This document shows positions 1 through 8,619 of a stretch of 64,000 nt of DNA, piece after piece. The first letter of the stretch is position 1. The number at the start of each line of letters is the position of its first letter. Origin of the DNA: Nostoc sp. MS1 (lineage in GTDB: Bacteria > Cyanobacteriota > Cyanobacteriia > Cyanobacteriales > Nostocaceae); assembly GCF_019976755.1 (NCBI RefSeq), contig NZ_AP023441.1:4833501-4897500 (forward strand). Reading direction: 5' to 3'. A program made the position numbers and the translations under genes. Below the pieces are notes generated by a model. That model did no database searches, was not told the DNA's origin, and saw only the letters and a program-made list of their open reading frames with translations.

Positions 1-193
1 ACCTTGTGAGAAATATGCTACTTTCATCAATCCATTAACTGTTCTAGGTCATGATATAGCATTTTCTAAATTATCCCATCGCCAGCGTCGCATTTTATGT
101 AAGATTCTCAGCCCTGTAACCTGGGCTAGTTATTACCTGCACAAGCCGCAAGCATTAGGCACAGAAACAGCTTCAGTTTGGCAAAAAGCCTAA
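1..193 (+). CDS. C-terminal fragment of an unidentified protein
   Basis: An open frame enters from the left edge (codons start at base 2) and ends at a TAA at 191-193, giving about 63 visible residues. The visible part holds a basic stretch SHRQRRILCK and ends in TASVWQKA. I do not recognise the family. The next gene starts only 10 bases downstream on the same strand, and the three genes that follow are glycosyltransferases, so this is probably the last part of an upstream gene in the same surface-glycan cluster. That placement is inference from context only. Confidence 0.5.
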   Translation, partial: PCEKYATFINPLTVLGHDIAFSKLSHRQRRILCKILSPVTWASYYLHKPQALGTETASVWQKA

Positions 194-203
194 AATTGGA
201 ATC

Positions 204-1745
204 ATGAAAAATAGCCGTTCCTTTTATCTATTAATAGCCATATTGATGGTAGCAGCTATACTGCGGCTTCAACACATCAATCAGCCATTTGATGATGCTT
301 TTAGTTGGCGACAGTCTAGTACGGCGATGATGGCAGAAAATTTCTATCGTCGAAACTGGAATATTTTTTACCCGGAAGTAAGTTGGCACGGGCCAGGGCC
401 TAGTTACAATGGACGGGAATTTCAAACAGTAAGTTATATAGCTGCACTTTTATATATTCCCTTTGGTCAACAGGACTGGATAAGTCGTTTAATTCCAGTC
501 ATATTTGGTTTATGGGGGATATTTGCTTTATATCAACTCGTCCGTCGTGTGTGGGATGAAGAACACGCGCTGGCGAGTGCGACAATGATGGCGATTTTAC
601 CTGGAAGTATTTTTATTGAAAGGTCGTTTCTCCCCGACCCGGCAATGGTTTCACTGGTGACGACTAGTTTTTGGATGCTAGTAGTATATGTGCAAACCGA
701 ACGCTTTCGCTATCTGATGCTGGCAAGTGCGATCGCCACTTGGGGTTTATTAACCAAAATTCCCGGCTTAATTGTCGGTATACCAATGCTTTACGCAGTT
801 CTCACAATCCTCGCCAGTAGGAGAACTCTCAATTACAAAAAGTTAGTGATCATCGGTCTGGCGGGTGTAATCACCTTCTTACCAATATTAGTTTATTATC
901 TTTGGGCGAGACATCTTGCCCTTTCCTATCCGCCTTATCATTTTGCTGGTTCAGGTAACTGGCTTTGGCATCAAGGTTTACAGACATGGTGGGAGCATAA
1001 AATTTTTTTTCCTCTTCTCAGCCAGCGTTTTCGTGGTTGGATGTGGACTTTACCAATCATCATTCTGGTTGTATTCGGTCTTTTGTGTAAACCTCCAGGG
1101 AAAGGAGATAAATACAAAGCACCCTGGTTATTTCACTGGTGGTTACTAGCAGGCGTTCTTTACTACATCATTGGAGCCAAGGAACTTGTTGATAATCCTT
1201 GGAATTTCCATATTATCAATCCTGCTGGTGCGGCACTGGCAGGTCATGGAATCGTTGTCATTACCTCTTTTGCTTCCCGTATTTTTGGCTCACCCACCTC
1301 ATTATTATTAGCAGGATTAATTATCTTGCTCATTGCTAAGGTCGGAATTAATAGCCTGACCTATATGTATTTGCCATATGCCAACCATAGTTACAAACTA
1401 GGGTTAGCCTTACGCCAACTTAGCCAACCTAGTGAATTAGTGATCACTATGGCTAATGATTTAGGTGATCCTATTCCTATCTACTATAGTCGGCGGAGAG
1501 GTTGGGTATTTCCGCCAGCGCAAAAAGACCAATCTTGGGCTGAATTACCTCAAGATGACAATCAATCCATTCAACTATTTGAGAATCTGCGTGTTGAGGG
1601 TGCTGATTGGTTTGGAGTTGTCAACAATCAGTTGCAAGAACTTCGGCAAAACCATCTTAAATTCTTGCAATACATCGAGCGTACTTGTCAACGTGAACAA
1701 GAAAATGGAGAGTTTGTAATTTATCGCATCCTCAAGCAAAAATAA
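204..1745 (+). CDS. Membrane glycosyltransferase, GT39/ArnT-like (dolichyl-phosphate-mannose mannosyltransferase family)
   Basis: The 513-residue protein has an N-terminal signal-anchor helix, then a periplasmic-type loop containing DDAFSWRQSSTAMMAENFYR, followed by about ten hydrophobic helices and a soluble C-terminal tail of about 110 residues. The acidic residues after the first helix (DD near residue 31) and the SWRQ context match the catalytic loop of PMT_2/ArnT-type enzymes, which move a sugar from a polyprenyl-phosphate carrier onto a lipid or protein on the outer face of the membrane. It sits 10 bases upstream of a GT4 gene and is probably co-transcribed with the GT4 and GT2 genes, pointing to a cell-surface polysaccharide or glycolipid. 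Donor and acceptor cannot be read from the sequence. Confidence 0.8.
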   Translation: MKNSRSFYLLIAILMVAAILRLQHINQPFDDAFSWRQSSTAMMAENFYRRNWNIFYPEVSWHGPGPSYNGREFQTVSYIAALLYIPFGQQDWISRLIPVIFGLWGIFALYQLVRRVWDEEHALASATMMAILPGSIFIERSFLPDPAMVSLVTTSFWMLVVYVQTERFRYLMLASAIATWGLLTKIPGLIVGIPMLYAVLTILASRRTLNYKKLVIIGLAGVITFLPILVYYLWARHLALSYPPYHFAGSGNWLWHQGLQTWWEHKIFFPLLSQRFRGWMWTLPIIILVVFGLLCKPPGKGDKYKAPWLFHWWLLAGVLYYIIGAKELVDNPWNFHIINPAGAALAGHGIVVITSFASRIFGSPTSLLLAGLIILLIAKVGINSLTYMYLPYANHSYKLGLALRQLSQPSELVITMANDLGDPIPIYYSRRRGWVFPPAQKDQSWAELPQDDNQSIQLFENLRVEGADWFGVVNNQLQELRQNHLKFLQYIERTCQREQENGEFVIYRILKQK

Positions 1746-1755
1746 TCTTCAGCTC

Positions 1756-3093
1756 ATGAGTAACCAACCATACACCATAGCCCTTTTACATTGGGGCGAT
1801 TTAATTGAAGATTTTTTAGACACCATTGGCGTGAACTTTGAGGGTTTTTGCAACGAAATGTCCGGCGGCTGGATGTTTGGGTACATCGAGGCGTTAAAGT
1901 TAGCCAATGTGCGGACGGTACTTTTTTGTATTTCCGCGCGGGTGAATGAACCTGTGCGTCACACACACAAGCCGACAGGTGCAACTATCTGTGTACTACC
2001 TGCACCTAAACTTTATCAAGTTGTGCGCCGTCCCATGTTGCAGCCTTACGGCTGGACTATCAAAGAGGTATTTGGTGATGTGTCGGGTATCCGTCGTCAT
2101 TTGTTAGCAGTGCTGAGAGACGCTGCACCTTATCTAGCCACCCCAATCTTACATCTTGCCCGTGAACTGCGGCGTGAAGGATGCCAAGCTATTTTGTGTC
2201 AAGAATATGAATATGGGCGGTTTGATGTTTGCGTATTGTTGGGGCGATTAATTAACTTACCTGTATTTGCCACTTTTCAAGGCGGAGACTTTCAACTTTC
2301 GCGCTGGGAACGTTTTTTACGTCCCCTGACACTCTCAGCTTGTGCTGGTTTAGTTGTAGCCACCCAAACCGAAGCCCAGAGGTTACAGTCTCACTACAAT
2401 TTCCCATCTGCAAAGATAGCTAGGATTTTTAACCCGATGGATGTAGCGCATTGGCATAAACATGATTTTACTCAAGCCAGAACAACTTTAAATATTCCCT
2501 TAGATGCCCAGGTTGTAGTTTACCACGGGCGGATAGAAATCTATCGTAAAGGGCTAGATATCCTCATGGATGCTTGGCAACATATCTGTCAACAGCGTCC
2601 TGATAGAGATTTAAGGTTACTACTTGTAGGTACTGGTTCTGACGCAGAAAAGTTAGCTCAATTAATTGCTGAGAAGCAGCTACCTGGGGTGATTTGGAAA
2701 AATGAATATATCCGCGATCGCCATACTATCCAACTCTATTTATCGGCTGCTGATGTCTACACCTTGCCTTCGCGTCACGAAGGTTTCCCTGTCGCCCCCA
2801 TCGAAGCCATGTCTTGCAGCTTACCAATAGTAGCCACAAATGCCCCTGGTGTACCTGATATTTTGCCAAACGGGGAATTATCAGGAGGAATTATTGTACC
2901 CCGTGAAGATAGCACAGCCTTAGCTCAAGCCCTTGGTTTCATCTTAGACAACCCAACTTGGGGGCAGGAACTAGGTAAACGCGCCCGAGATCGCGCCGAA
3001 ACAGCCTTTTCTCTAGAAGCGATTGGCCAGCAACTACGAGAATTTTTATCTATACAAATTGATTCTGGTAAAGATTATGAGCGAATCAGTTAA
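1756..3093 (+). CDS. Glycosyltransferase family 4 (GT-B fold)
   Basis: The 445-residue cytosolic protein has the two-lobed GT-B layout. The C-terminal lobe carries VVYHGRIEIYRKGLDILMDA (nucleotide-sugar domain start), the EX7E-type motif in RHEGFPVAPIEAMSCSLPIV, and the usual conserved glycines after it (NAPGVPDIL). Members transfer a sugar from an NDP-sugar with retention of configuration. The ATG at 1756 lies 10 bases after the GT39 stop, and the 3' end overlaps the next gene's start by 17 bases, so translation is likely coupled. The acceptor is unknown; the cluster suggests exopolysaccharide or glycolipid assembly. Confidence 0.88.
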   Translation: MSNQPYTIALLHWGDLIEDFLDTIGVNFEGFCNEMSGGWMFGYIEALKLANVRTVLFCISARVNEPVRHTHKPTGATICVLPAPKLYQVVRRPMLQPYGWTIKEVFGDVSGIRRHLLAVLRDAAPYLATPILHLARELRREGCQAILCQEYEYGRFDVCVLLGRLINLPVFATFQGGDFQLSRWERFLRPLTLSACAGLVVATQTEAQRLQSHYNFPSAKIARIFNPMDVAHWHKHDFTQARTTLNIPLDAQVVVYHGRIEIYRKGLDILMDAWQHICQQRPDRDLRLLLVGTGSDAEKLAQLIAEKQLPGVIWKNEYIRDRHTIQLYLSAADVYTLPSRHEGFPVAPIEAMSCSLPIVATNAPGVPDILPNGELSGGIIVPREDSTALAQALGFILDNPTWGQELGKRARDRAETAFSLEAIGQQLREFLSIQIDSGKDYERIS

Positions 3094-4234
3094 TAATGAA
3101 ATATTATCAAAATCAACAAATATTTTACCTTTAGTATCAGTAATTATCCCCGCCTATAATGCAGCAAATTTTATAGAAAGAACTTTAAATTCTGTTATTA
3201 ATCAGACTTATACCAACATCGAAGTCATAGTTGTAGATGATGGCTCTCAAGACGGAACATCTGCGATCGTCCAATCAATGATGCAAAAAGATCAGCGTAT
3301 TCAATTATTATATCAAACTAATGCCGGAGTAGCTGCGGCTCGAAACTTAGCAATCAAACAGGCGCAAGGAGAATTTATTGCCCCAATCGATGCTGATGAT
3401 ATTTGGTATCCGCAAAATTTAGCAAAGCAAGTACAACGTTTCCAAGAATCAGATTCATCTGTAGGATTAGTTTACTCTTGGTCAGTTGTTATTGATAGTG
3501 AAGATAATCCTAGTGGTGATTTTCATATTTCTGAGTATGAGGGTGACGTTTATATTGCCCTTTTATATAAAAACTTTCTAGGAAATGCTAGTTCTACCTT
3601 AGTTCGCCGTAGTTGTTTTGACATAGTAGGTTTGTATGATTGCGAATTTAAAGCCAAAGGTTGTCAAGGTTGTGAAGATTGGGATCTTTATTTACGAATT
3701 GCCGAACATTATCAAGTCAGAATAGTCAAAGAATTTCTAGTTGGCTACCGCCAGACTACGAGTAGTATGTCCCATAATTATAGTTCGATGGTAAATTCCC
3801 AGCAATCTGTATTAGCGTTAATTCAGAAAAAGCATCCTGAAATTCCTCACGTTATTTATCGATGGTCTTGTAGTCTTTTTTATATCTATATAGCACGTAA
3901 AAGTAGTGTATCTGGCAAAAACATTGAAACTTTACTTTGCTTATATAAAGCATTAAAATTAGATTTTTCTATGACATTACTTAGACACGATTTGTATATA
4001 CAACCTATTAAAATTTTTCTCAATTCATTTACCAGGACATTTGAGTTTTTATTTCCCAATAACTCTAAATTTTTAATCAAAAATCAAGATAACTATCCTC
4101 AAAATCTAAAGATTGAGAATGTGGAGAAAATAATAAAATTAAAGAGGATTTTACCCGCCAAGATATATGAAAATTGGCGGATTAATTGGTTATCTAAGAA
4201 AATAGCGGTTCAAAAATATAGAGTCACAGGGTGA
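3077..4234 (+). CDS. Glycosyltransferase family 2 (GT-A fold)
   Basis: The N-terminal 120 residues form a classic GT2 domain: VSVIIPAYNAANFIERTLNS, then VVDDGSQDGT, then the metal-binding region IAPIDADDIWYP (DAD/DXD-type), followed by the acceptor-side segment CEDWDLYLRIAEHY (ED motif). I place the start at the ATG at 3077 (MSESVNNE), preceded by GGTAAAG, rather than at an upstream in-frame start at 3023 that would add 18 residues and overlap the GT4 gene by 71 bases. The 3077 start overlaps GT4 by 17 bases. The C-terminal 130 residues are basic and low in similarity to the core and may contact membrane or acceptor. The sugar is unknown. Confidence 0.87.
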   Translation: MSESVNNEILSKSTNILPLVSVIIPAYNAANFIERTLNSVINQTYTNIEVIVVDDGSQDGTSAIVQSMMQKDQRIQLLYQTNAGVAAARNLAIKQAQGEFIAPIDADDIWYPQNLAKQVQRFQESDSSVGLVYSWSVVIDSEDNPSGDFHISEYEGDVYIALLYKNFLGNASSTLVRRSCFDIVGLYDCEFKAKGCQGCEDWDLYLRIAEHYQVRIVKEFLVGYRQTTSSMSHNYSSMVNSQQSVLALIQKKHPEIPHVIYRWSCSLFYIYIARKSSVSGKNIETLLCLYKALKLDFSMTLLRHDLYIQPIKIFLNSFTRTFEFLFPNNSKFLIKNQDNYPQNLKIENVEKIIKLKRILPAKIYENWRINWLSKKIAVQKYRVTG

Positions 4235-4371
4235 TACTGTAGTAGATAGCGATCGCCTATATTTTGTAGCCTTTGGTTTTTGAGAAAAATTAACTATTAA
4301 CTATTTGTTGGCTAAATAATTCCCACCTGAGCAGATTTGAAAACTCAGGTAGGAATCATATAGTTATAAGT

Positions 4372-5235
4372 ATGCTTATCAATAATCAAGTGATGACTAC
4401 ATCTACTCCTATCCCAGGCTCATCGCTAACGAAACGCGATCCTCAAGTAATTGAATCATTAATGCCGATTTGGGAATGGTTTTACCGTTACTACTTTCGA
4501 GTTCAAACTGATGGATGGCATCATATCCCAACAGAGGGTAAAGTCCTGCTGGTTGGTTCTCATAATGGCGGCATGGCTTCCCCTGACCTTGTAATGATGA
4601 TGTATGATTGGTTTTCTAGATTTGGCACTCAACGTTCAGTATATGGACTAATGCACCCCTACGCTTGGAGGGTGAGTCCACAAATAGCCAACCTAGCACA
4701 GAAAGTTGGAGCCATTACTGCCCATCCCAAAGTAGCAAGTGCTGCATTTGACACAGGTGCAAGCGTTCTCGTTTACCCTGGAGGACAATATGATATGTTT
4801 CGTCCCCATAGTCAACGCTATAAAATTAATTTTGCAGGTCATCGCGGTTTTATCAAACTGGCTTTAAAAAAAGAAGTTCCTATTATTCCCGTCATATCAG
4901 TAGGCGCTCACGATACTTTAATTGTTTTAGGTGATTGCTACGATTTAGTCAAACAATTGCATCAATGGGGCTTACCCTGGTTATATCGAGTAGATCCAGG
5001 CGTTTTTCCTATATATTTAGGTTTACCTTGGGGTGTAGCTATTGGGCCTCTACCAAATATTCCCTTACCTGTGCAAATTCATACTCGTGTTTGTCCTCCC
5101 ATCATTTTTGAAAATTATGGCAAAGATGCGGCAAGAAATCGTAAATATGTAGATGAGTGTTATCAATTAGTCCATACTCAAATGCAACAAGAATTAGACA
5201 ATTTAGCGCAGACAGCAACAAATCGTGAGTGCTGA
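4372..5235 (+). CDS. Lysophospholipid/diacylglycerol acyltransferase-like protein (PlsC superfamily)
   Basis: The 287-residue protein resembles bacterial members of the PlsC/DGAT acyltransferase group. VGSHNGGMASPDL holds the catalytic His with a downstream Asp, and YPGGQYDMFRP matches the acceptor-binding block of this family (PGG followed by a basic residue), with VPIIPVISVGAHDTL further on. Such enzymes transfer acyl groups from acyl-ACP or acyl-CoA to a glycerolipid hydroxyl at the membrane. An alternative ATG lies at 4393 and neither start has a strong ribosome site. The stop codon TGA (5233-5235) lies inside a run of GAGTGCTGAG-like repeats, so the last residues (NREC) are repeat-derived. 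The substrate is inference. Confidence 0.75.
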   Translation: MLINNQVMTTSTPIPGSSLTKRDPQVIESLMPIWEWFYRYYFRVQTDGWHHIPTEGKVLLVGSHNGGMASPDLVMMMYDWFSRFGTQRSVYGLMHPYAWRVSPQIANLAQKVGAITAHPKVASAAFDTGASVLVYPGGQYDMFRPHSQRYKINFAGHRGFIKLALKKEVPIIPVISVGAHDTLIVLGDCYDLVKQLHQWGLPWLYRVDPGVFPIYLGLPWGVAIGPLPNIPLPVQIHTRVCPPIIFENYGKDAARNRKYVDECYQLVHTQMQQELDNLAQTATNREC

Positions 5236-5297
5236 GTTATGAGTGCTGTTAGCGGAAGCGGGGCGTTCAGCCCGTGCTGAGTGCCGAGTGCTGAGTT
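5225..5297. repeat. GAGTGCTGAG-type short repeats around the acyltransferase stop
   Basis: Several near-copies of gagtgctgag / gagtgccgag / gagtgctgtt occur, broken by a GC-rich segment (gcggaagcggggcgttcagc) of a kind often dispersed in Nostoc genomes. The first copy supplies the stop codon of the acyltransferase gene. Confidence 0.6.
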
Positions 5298-5330
5298 GTA
5301 AGTAAGAATTTCTCCCTCATCTCCTCCATT

Positions 5331-6185
5331 TCATAACCAACACTCTGCGTAATCCTCAATATACTGTCGTATTGTGATTGGTGAACGATTAAGCAATTGT
5401 TCTGTATCCGATGTAATCAAACCTGCTAATCCTAATCGAGCAGTGGTGTAGATTGCTACCATCACGAAAATAAAATCTATTGGCAAACCCGATGAGTGCG
5501 TTTGCTGTACAAACTTTAGTAGAGAAGGATTGTAGCGTATCGGTTTACCTAAAACTGATGTGAAGATATCCGCGACATCATAATAAGTCAAAGCTTCTTT
5601 ACCTGTAAGCGTATAGGCGCGTGATTGATGCCCATCTTCAATTAAAGTCCGAACTGCAACAGCCGCAATATCTCGCACATCTATAAAACTGGTTTTGCCG
5701 TTACCTGTCGGCATCAGCAATTCACCACGAGTTTTAATATCTTCGCGGTGAGTAGTGTTGAGATTTTGCATAAAGAAACTGCACCGTAAAAAAGTTGCAG
5801 GTATACCCAATTGATCAATATAACGTTCAATTTTTGAGTGCGGTACAAAAGAGTTGCGTTCAGCGCCTAATAACGAAAGAAACACAATATGCTCAACTCC
5901 TGCAAGTTTTGCGGCATTTAGTGCTGGGGCAATTTGTTGGCGAACATTAGCAAGAGCCGGTGGACGCACTAGAAACAGTTTATCAACTTCTTTAAAAGCT
6001 TTTGTAAAGGTGTCGGGGTTGGTAAAGTCAAAGGGGATACATTGGACATTACTACCTAATATCTGTTTAGCTTTTAGGGGATTCCTCACTCCTGCACAGA
6101 CATGACAATTTTGCAATAGCAGCAAGTGAACAACTTCTTGGCCGACATTTCCTGTCGCACCCGTCACTAAAATTTTCTGCATCAT
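5331..6185 (-). CDS. NmrA/SDR-type NAD(P)-binding protein (atypical short-chain dehydrogenase)
   Basis: The 284-residue protein begins with a Rossmann nucleotide-binding motif, ILVTGATGNVGQEVV, typical of the atypical SDR a5/NmrA group (GxxGxxG). A second conserved region TSFIDVRDIAAVAV lies near residue 170. Family members bind NAD(P)H and act either as quinone/isoflavone reductases or as redox sensors. The ATG at 6185 is chosen because AGGA sits 7 bases upstream; a TTG two codons earlier (6191) lacks that spacing. No active-site YxxxK is obvious, as is usual in this group. It stands alone between oppositely oriented neighbours, so a precise function cannot be assigned. Confidence 0.82.
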   Translation of the reverse strand: MMQKILVTGATGNVGQEVVHLLLLQNCHVCAGVRNPLKAKQILGSNVQCIPFDFTNPDTFTKAFKEVDKLFLVRPPALANVRQQIAPALNAAKLAGVEHIVFLSLLGAERNSFVPHSKIERYIDQLGIPATFLRCSFFMQNLNTTHREDIKTRGELLMPTGNGKTSFIDVRDIAAVAVRTLIEDGHQSRAYTLTGKEALTYYDVADIFTSVLGKPIRYNPSLLKFVQQTHSSGLPIDFIFVMVAIYTTARLGLAGLITSDTEQLLNRSPITIRQYIEDYAECWL

Positions 6186-6298
6186 TAACAATTCCTGTTA
6201 CAGCTTTGGCTTGTGGCTGTACCAAGCTTGAGAAACTTCTTAACAGATGCTACGCCCCCATTTAGACGATCGCATCTACATAGAGTTAGGTATATTAC

Positions 6299-6526
6299 TC
6301 ATTCTTCGCTGATTAAGGTAAACTCACCCAACACTAACGAGACTACCACCTCAGACGAATCCTCATTCTCTACTTGAATTAACCAGCGTTGGTTTGCTGG
6401 ACTATCTGAGTTGGACTCTCGACCACGAACTACCCCATATTTTCCAGCTACATAGGCAGGGCTTAAAATCAGGACTCTATCTCCTACTTGAATACGCGCT
6501 GAGTTTTCCAAAAACACTCCTGACAC
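6299..6526 (-). CDS. Small conserved cyanobacterial protein with an SH3/KOW-like pattern
   Basis: This 75-residue soluble protein starts at a GTG codon (6524-6526) with no clear ribosome site, so the start is uncertain. The centre reads GDRVLILSPAYVAGKYGVVRG, which has the alternating hydrophobic pattern and Gly positions of a KOW/SH3-like barrel, and it ends acidic (LISEE). I do not recognise a named family. It is not overlapped by a better frame, and composition is normal for a real small protein. Confidence 0.5.
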   Translation of the reverse strand: MSGVFLENSARIQVGDRVLILSPAYVAGKYGVVRGRESNSDSPANQRWLIQVENEDSSEVVVSLVLGEFTLISEE

Positions 6527-6965
6527 TATGGGCTTTGGTGATGATTAAGTTCATTTACACAACGTATAATTTTAACTAAAAATGACTTATTTAATAATCT
6601 TTTCTTAATCTAGCTAGTGTATATAACTCTTGCTTGGGGTAACTTCCTCGCCAAAACCCAAATAGTGTTATCATCCATTCCAGGTATGCCGACTGAAAAA
6701 GCTAATTAATTTTCCCAATAGTTAAACTTGGCTTGTAGCAAATATCACCAATTTTGTGATAAACCCGTTTGCATGAGGTAATCTCAAACCTATGCTACGT
6801 ATTACTTTTTGAATAGTGTAATCCGGTTGTAAGTAAGTCGGTGGGAAAAAACAAAGCTAAGTTAAGAAAGGTAAACAAGGCTATAACCCTCTTCCCTCCT
6901 GCCTTCTGCCTCCTGCCTTGCCATAGCGATAATTTTTAACACTGAGCTACTTAATTCGCTATAAT
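6527..6965. other. Intergenic region with no gene recognised
   Basis: AT-rich spacer between the SH3-like small protein and yidD. It contains a low-complexity pyrimidine tract (ccctcctgccttctgcctcctgcc, near 6895-6920) of the kind scattered in Nostocales intergenic DNA. I see no ORF of credible composition and no convincing hairpin. Confidence 0.5.
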
Positions 6966-7217
6966 TTACTCCCCATTGCCATCATGATGACAACAACGAT
7001 CGCCTACTTCCGGCACAGGATCATAACCACCTGGATGGAAGGGATGACAGCGTAAGATGCGGCGAGTTGCCATCCAGCCACCACGGAACACACCAAATCT
7101 TTCAATGGCTTGGATAGCATACATTGAACAAGTGGGTTGAAACCGACAAGTCGGGGGAAACAAGGGAGAAATAAACATTCTGTATCCCTTAATCAACCAA
7201 ATAAATATTTGCTTCAT
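6966..7217 (-). CDS. yidD: Membrane protein insertion efficiency factor YidD
   Basis: The 83-residue protein carries the full YidD signature: IKGYRMFISPLFPPTCRFQP, then TCSMYAIQAIERFG, then RGGWMATRRILRCHPFHPGG. Family members lie at the inner membrane and assist the YidC insertase; the amphipathic N-terminal helix and three conserved Cys are present. I place the start at the ATG at 7217 with AGGTG upstream; a GTG three codons earlier (7226) overlaps that ribosome site. In many bacteria yidD sits with rpmH, rnpA and yidC, but here it stands alone. The C-terminal tail (GDRCCHHDGNGE) is rich in Cys and His. Confidence 0.93.
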   Translation of the reverse strand: MKQIFIWLIKGYRMFISPLFPPTCRFQPTCSMYAIQAIERFGVFRGGWMATRRILRCHPFHPGGYDPVPEVGDRCCHHDGNGE

Positions 7218-7278
7218 GAGCGTCACCTAAATCTTATAAATTGTAAGAAAGGTCAAAACCGTCTATCTTGTATTATCT

Positions 7279-7986
7279 TTGTTAACTCTAGTTCCTCAAT
7301 TAATCTCCGATCCGCCTTTGTGGCTGCAAATTACCATTGTTGCAGCTTGGGTATTTTTCATTCTAGCGATCGCTGGCTTGGTAAAACGCTTTACCACTAA
7401 CGACTCGGAAATCATTCGGAAAATTGTCCATATAGGCGCGGGTCATGTTATTCTGCTGGCTTGGTGGTTAGATATTCCCGCTAGTGTGGGCATTGGCGCT
7501 TCCATTGTTGCGAGTATCGTGACTCTGCTGTCTTATATCTTCCCCATCCTCCCAGGTATCAACAGCGTGGGACGACAAAGCTTAGGCACATTCTTTTATG
7601 CTGTCAGCGTTGGCGTTTTAGTCGGGTGGTTCTGGCATATCCAACAACCCCAATATGCGGCGATCGGCATGATGGTCATGGCCTGGGGTGATGGGTTAGC
7701 CGCATTGATTGGACAGCGCTTTGGTAAGCATAAATACACGCTTCTAGGCTCACATAAAAGCTGGGAAGGCTCCTTAACTATGGCTTTAGCCAGTTATTTG
7801 GTGTGTAGTTTAATTCTACTAGGCGTAATTGGCAATGTCTGGCAAACCTGGACAGTATCACTAGTAGTTGCTTTCGTCGCCACTAGCTTAGAAGCTTTCT
7901 CCTTCTTGGGTATTGATAATCTGACCGTTCCTATAGGCAGTGCAGCCGTAGCATTTGCACTCATTCAGTTCTGGTTAGCTTCATAG
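7279..7986 (+). CDS. Phytol kinase-like / CTP-dependent polyprenol kinase family membrane protein (VTE5/SEC59 type)
   Basis: The protein has about seven hydrophobic segments over 235 residues and the motifs of the phytol/dolichol kinase group: SEIIRKIVHIGAGHV near residue 48, MMVMAWGDGLAALIGQRFGK near residue 135, and GSHKSWEGSLTMALAS after it. Cyanobacterial members phosphorylate phytol released from chlorophyll so that it can be reused for tocopherol or chlorophyll synthesis. The start codon is a TTG at 7279 without a clear ribosome site, so the N-terminus is uncertain. The gene is divergent from yidD and followed by tRNA-Gln. Substrate (phytol versus another prenol) is inferred from family. 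Confidence 0.82.
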   Translation: MLTLVPQLISDPPLWLQITIVAAWVFFILAIAGLVKRFTTNDSEIIRKIVHIGAGHVILLAWWLDIPASVGIGASIVASIVTLLSYIFPILPGINSVGRQSLGTFFYAVSVGVLVGWFWHIQQPQYAAIGMMVMAWGDGLAALIGQRFGKHKYTLLGSHKSWEGSLTMALASYLVCSLILLGVIGNVWQTWTVSLVVAFVATSLEAFSFLGIDNLTVPIGSAAVAFALIQFWLAS

Positions 7987-8045
7987 AAAGGAGGTAGGGT
8001 AAAAGTCAACTCTCAGTTAAATTTCAGATTTTTTTTCCCAACTAC

Positions 8046-8076
8046 TTGACATTACCCATATACAGACTGCTATATT
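8046..8076 (+). promoter_or_regulatory. Probable sigma-70-type promoter of tRNA-Gln
   Basis: TTGACA at 8046-8051 and TATATT at 8071-8076 are separated by 19 bases, and the tRNA begins 17 bases after the -10. Spacing is slightly long, so moderate confidence. Confidence 0.5.
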
Positions 8077-8093
8077 AATAAAGTCGAAAGCTT

Positions 8094-8165
8094 TGGGGCG
8101 TCGCCAAGTGGTAAGGCATCGGGTTTTGGTCCCGACATCCCTAGGTTCGAATCCTAGCGCCCCAG
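8094..8165 (+). tRNA. tRNA-Gln (anticodon UUG)
   Basis: The 72-nt cloverleaf folds completely: acceptor TGGGGCG (8094-8100) pairs with CGCCCCA, the D arm is GCC/GGC, the anticodon stem TCGGG/CCCGA encloses the loop TTTTGGT with anticodon TTG, and the T arm CTAGG/CCTAG encloses TTCGAAT. The discriminator base is G. No CCA is encoded, as is usual in many cyanobacterial tRNA genes. UUG reads CAA/CAG glutamine codons. No intron and no adjacent integrase or att-like duplication is visible. Confidence 0.97.
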
Positions 8166-8619
8166 TTAACTAAAATATAAAACAATCCATACTTTATAAG
8201 ATTTATTATCTTACCTCTATGAAAAAAGAAGGGGTAGTGTGATACAAATCTTATTCTGAAAAAAGCTAAGTGATGAAAGTTTGTATTTGCTAGTAGTAAT
8301 ATTTTATTTAAGCAAGGCAAACTAAACCAAGCTTATCTCTCTGCTAAGGGACTTCCAACTAAAAAATATCCTATCACTGTGTAGGTAGGGAGAAGAAACA
8401 GTTGCGTTGAGTTCAAAAATTATTGGCATAATTTATTTCCTGGATTTTCCTAAGCTCAAAACCAAAAGCTTAGGCTTTTTTGTGGAGATTCTTAACCATT
8501 TGCTTACGTTAAAAATAGCATCAAAATATATGTTATTGTGCGACTTTACCTAATATCTTGTCTAGCAACTATAATACTAGATACAAGTACGATTTATAAT
8601 AAATACCCTGCTAATATTT
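8166..8619. other. Intergenic region with a dispersed repeat and a terminator-like hairpin
   Basis: No ORF is credible here. A 41-nt segment at 8345-8385 (starts TAAGGGACTTCC, ends GTAGG) recurs, inverted and with few differences, at 40168-40209 after glgX. A terminator-like hairpin lies at 8449-8481, well beyond the tRNA, so the tRNA transcript or an unannotated short RNA may end there. Confidence 0.55.
8449..8481 (+). terminator. Rho-independent terminator-like hairpin
   Basis: CCTAAGCT (8449-8456) pairs perfectly with AGCTTAGG (8467-8474) across a 10-nt A-rich loop, and CTTTTTTG follows immediately. Confidence 0.6.
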